NCBI RefSeq assembly: GCF_003860465.1
Contig: NZ_CP034184.1
Coordinates: 310,001-374,000, forward strand
Reading direction: 5' to 3'
DNA length: 64,000 nucleotides
Source of the DNA: Deinococcus psychrotolerans
GTDB taxonomy: Bacteria > Deinococcota > Deinococci > Deinococcales > Deinococcaceae
Part shown: positions 62,210-64,000 of the stretch, one piece after another
Layout: each line of letters begins with the position of its first letter
Numbering within the stretch: the stretch's first letter is position 1
The notes under the pieces: generated by a model
Database searches by the model: none
What the model saw: the letters and a program-made list of their open reading frames with translations, nothing else
What the model was told of the DNA's origin: nothing
Position numbers and translations under genes: made by a program

Positions 62210-62846
62210 GCTGACCTCCGGGGACGTCGTCCCTCAGTGTGCCAGATACTCCATTCTCATATGGCTCGGTTTTCCGGGAGCACGTCACCCCAATCTGCTC
62301 CCACAAGTGATTCCAACCCAACCAGATCAGGTCTGGCAAGCTGATCTGACGTATGTGAGGGTGAAGCAGGGTTTCGTCTACTTGGCATGCGTGCTGGACA
62401 GTTTCACGCGTGAGATCGTGGGCTGGTCAATGTCAAAGTTTATCGACGCCGACCTATCACTGGCCGCGCTGAATAACGCGCTTGCTGCTCGCAATCCAGC
62501 ACCTGGACTCCTTCATCACTCTGATCAAGGTGTCCAATATGCCAGCCGGCTCTATATCGCCCGCCTGCGGGCGATGGGTATCACGCCAAGTATGTCCAGA
62601 AGAGGCAATCCCTACGACAACGCTCGCATGGAAAGTTTCTACAAAACTCTCAAAACAGAGGAGGTTGATCTTCAAGATTATGCTGATCTGGACGATGCAC
62701 AGCGCCATGTGAACCACTTCATCGGTAAGCTTTACAACCAAGAACGCCTGCATTCCAGTCTCGGCTACGTCCCACCTGCCGAGTTCGCCGCCCGCTATCA
62801 TCCAGCCTAGAAGTGACTTGCCTGCTGGTCCTGCGCTTTGGGTTCA

Positions 62847-64000
62847 CTCCACTTCAAGGTCACCTGGGTGCTCTTGATAGGATTGCCGTCGGGGTACTCC
62901 TGAAAGAACAGTTTATCGTAAATGAGCTGAGCATCCTGAATGTTCCCGTCCAGGAGTTCATCGTAGACAAAATAAGACAAGCTATCGCCTACTCCGAGCA
63001 TGTTTTTTTCAGCCAGGAACAGCTCAAAGGCCCGCTTTCCCGCCATGATCGCCAGCTCTTTTTGTCCCTGAGCGTGACGGAGACCGGCCAGGGGCAGGGA
63101 GAGCATCGAGGTACCGAGCGGATATCGACTTTCACACATCAGCAAAAATTCGTCCAGAATCGCGTCTGCTTCTGCCAGGCGGCCCAACGCGACGTAGTAA
63201 GGAGCGAGGTGGGCCACCATGGGAACAGAGCGGTTCAGGAAACCGTGGTGCCGCCCAGCAACATGCGTGCGTTCGTACTCTTCGAGGGCCTCGTCACTTC
63301 GGCCGAGCTGCTCCAGCAGATAGGCTTTGGTGGTCACGCAGGCCAGCAGGCCGCTGATGTCCCCCAGGCGCTGTGCACGGTCAACGGCTTCCTGAGCTAT
63401 GCCAAGCCCTTCCTCAAGGCGGGATGTGCTCGACAGCGCGCCGGCCTTGGTACGCAGAAGGCGAATGCAATCTGCTTCGTCCGTGGCGATTGCCAGTCCC
63501 GCATCAGCGTATGCTACCGATTCGAGTGGATTGCCAGCACGGAACGAACTGATCACCAATACGAAGTAGGACATGGCCGTGACCAGTTCGGGAGACGCGA
63601 TCAAGCGCAGCGCGAGTTCCCTGCCGGCTGAACCTTCGCCGGTTTCGATCAACGCGACGGCCATCAGCGCTTGAAGTTGAGGTGACAGGAGCGTCAACGT
63701 CACCGGCCCCAGCGTTTCCCGAACGAGTAGCCAATCGGAGTACTGAATCCACTGCGGCGTCAGCATCTCGGCCAGCCGGATCACGTCGGCCATCTCGCGT
63801 GCTTCCCAGAACCAATGCAGCGCTTGATACGGCAAGTCCTGCTGCTCTAAAGAGCGGGCAAAGCGCAGGTATACTCCCCGCGCCCGATGCGGATTCCTGT
63901 TGAGTTCGGCCCTGAGGAATGCCCGCACCACGTCGTGCGGCACAAAACGCTGATCTTCGAGAGGCGTAAGCGGCACGCCGGCCTGCTGGATCAGGGTGAA
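62847..64000 (-). pseudogene. Middle part of an ATPase-TPR-BTAD regulator, cut by an IS (5' end beyond window)
   Basis: The minus frame is open from the window edge and reads FTLIQQAGVPLTPLEDQRFV, PHDVVRAFLRAELN (end of a MalT-like ATPase region) and then TPR repeats: ALHWFWEAREMADVIRLAEM, GISGLLACVTTKAYLLEQLG-like helices, LGRLAEADAILDEFLLMCES. It is stopped within the IS end (62807) after KWSEPKAQDQQASHF. With the part at 59348-60360 it once made a MalT-like regulator of the type at 38959. Confidence 0.8.

Larger units (their letters stand above)
61065..62287 (-). mobile_element. IS407-group IS3-family element, 1223 bp, inserted in the outer IS
   Basis: The ends TGAGGTGCTCCC (left) and TGACGTGCTCCC (right, inverted) are imperfect inverted repeats. 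Flanking CCCC at 61061-61064 and 62288-62291 is the 4-bp target duplication expected for the IS407 group. It encodes orfA and orfB on the minus strand, with a slippery A6G stretch between them. It looks intact and possibly active. Confidence 0.92.
60738..62810 (+). pseudogene. IS3-family transposase OrfB (outer element), split by a nested IS
   Basis: The first part (60738-61064) reads VSVRRLCELHAVSRSWYLRQ and LKWNGYGYRRVTRELARSGQ, ending in STHSEKRFP. The second part (62292-62810) reads NLLPQVIPTQPDQVWQADLT, YVRVKQGFVYLACVLDSFTR and HHSDQGVQYASRLYIARLRA, with the last DDE Glu in NARMESFYKTLKTEEV. Removing the inner IS and one CCCC copy restores an exact reading frame (RFP-NLLP), so the insertion is recent. 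Confidence 0.88.
60361..62846 (+). mobile_element. IS3-family insertion sequence (about 1259 bp) with another IS inside it
   Basis: The ends TGAACCC-8 bases-GGACCA and the inverse at the right (GGACCA read inward, 62846) define an IS3-type element. It carries orfA and orfB. At 61061 it is interrupted by an IS407-type element. No direct target duplication flanks the outer element (GAA left, CTC right). A decayed relative lies at 12565-12920. Confidence 0.85.

Noticed and set aside
60361..62846. Target-site duplication of the outer IS3-type element
   Set aside because: The 3- and 4-bp flanks (GAA left, CTC right) do not match in direct orientation, so no duplication is claimed.

Overview
Organism. 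The window (G+C-rich overall, with a few AT-rich intergenic pockets) reads like a Deinococcus chromosome or large replicon. The indications are a 304-residue Deinococcus-type L-lactate dehydrogenase, three BTAD-type transcription regulators, a Kdp operon with a short sensor-less KdpD, and IS6- and IS3-type elements. This assignment rests on protein-level recognition, not on a database search.

Layout. (1) 1-6.4 kb, minus strand, stress and signalling: a PAS-GGDEF-GAF protein running off the left edge, a small stress-type protein, a UspA protein, a basic small protein, a BaeRF3-type ribosome-associated protein and a BTAD-GAF regulator. (2) 6.8-10.7 kb, plus strand: the MgtA magnesium P-type ATPase and L-lactate dehydrogenase. 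(3) 10.7-15.6 kb, a decay zone: remnants of an HNH nuclease, an ankyrin protein, an IS3 orfA, a resolvase and a DUF790 nuclease, with intact CIA30 and SDR genes between them. (4) 16-24.3 kb: a membrane protein facing a DUF305 protein; a three-gene set (small protein, LRR/DUF6745-like protein, vWA protein with a duplicated C-terminal domain); and a small inverted-repeat-bounded element. (5) 24.6-34.8 kb, potassium island: a LuxR-type response regulator with a headless histidine kinase, divergent from kdpF - a 28-residue peptide - kdpABC - short kdpD. Then come several tiny membrane-protein genes and a TrkH/KtrB channel. (6) 35-42.2 kb: a 747-residue lipoprotein, a Tat-exported cupin, a zinc-ribbon protein and a 1069-residue ATPase/TPR/BTAD regulator. 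(7) 42.2-45.3 kb: an IS6 copy and a four-gene extracytoplasmic thiol-redox operon. (8) 45.4-54.6 kb: a polyol (probably ribitol or xylitol) module with ABC importer, two dehydrogenases, FGGY kinase, aldolase relic and divergent SorC regulator. It looks acquired from an alphaproteobacterial source. (9) 55-57 kb: a divergent regulator and MFS exporter. (10) 57-64 kb: a dead IS6 copy, an RNase H-fold protein, tmRNA (ssrA), and an ATPase/TPR/BTAD regulator cut by an IS3-type element that itself carries an IS407-type element with a 4-bp target duplication.

How the parts work together. Three ion modules (MgtA, Kdp, TrkH/KtrB) sit among stress and ribosome-associated genes. The Kdp operon is tightly coupled by ATGA/GTGA overlaps and includes unannotated-size membrane peptides. 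The polyol cluster is self-contained: import, oxidation, phosphorylation and regulation. The redox operon pairs CcdA with two thioredoxin-fold partners to pass electrons outward. Many loci are damaged by transposition. The most distinctive signals are the small-protein-rich potassium island, the DUF6745-like/vWA trio, covarying palindromes inside two IS6 transposase genes, an IS-in-IS disruption of a regulator, and a tmRNA whose tag does not end in the usual ALAA.
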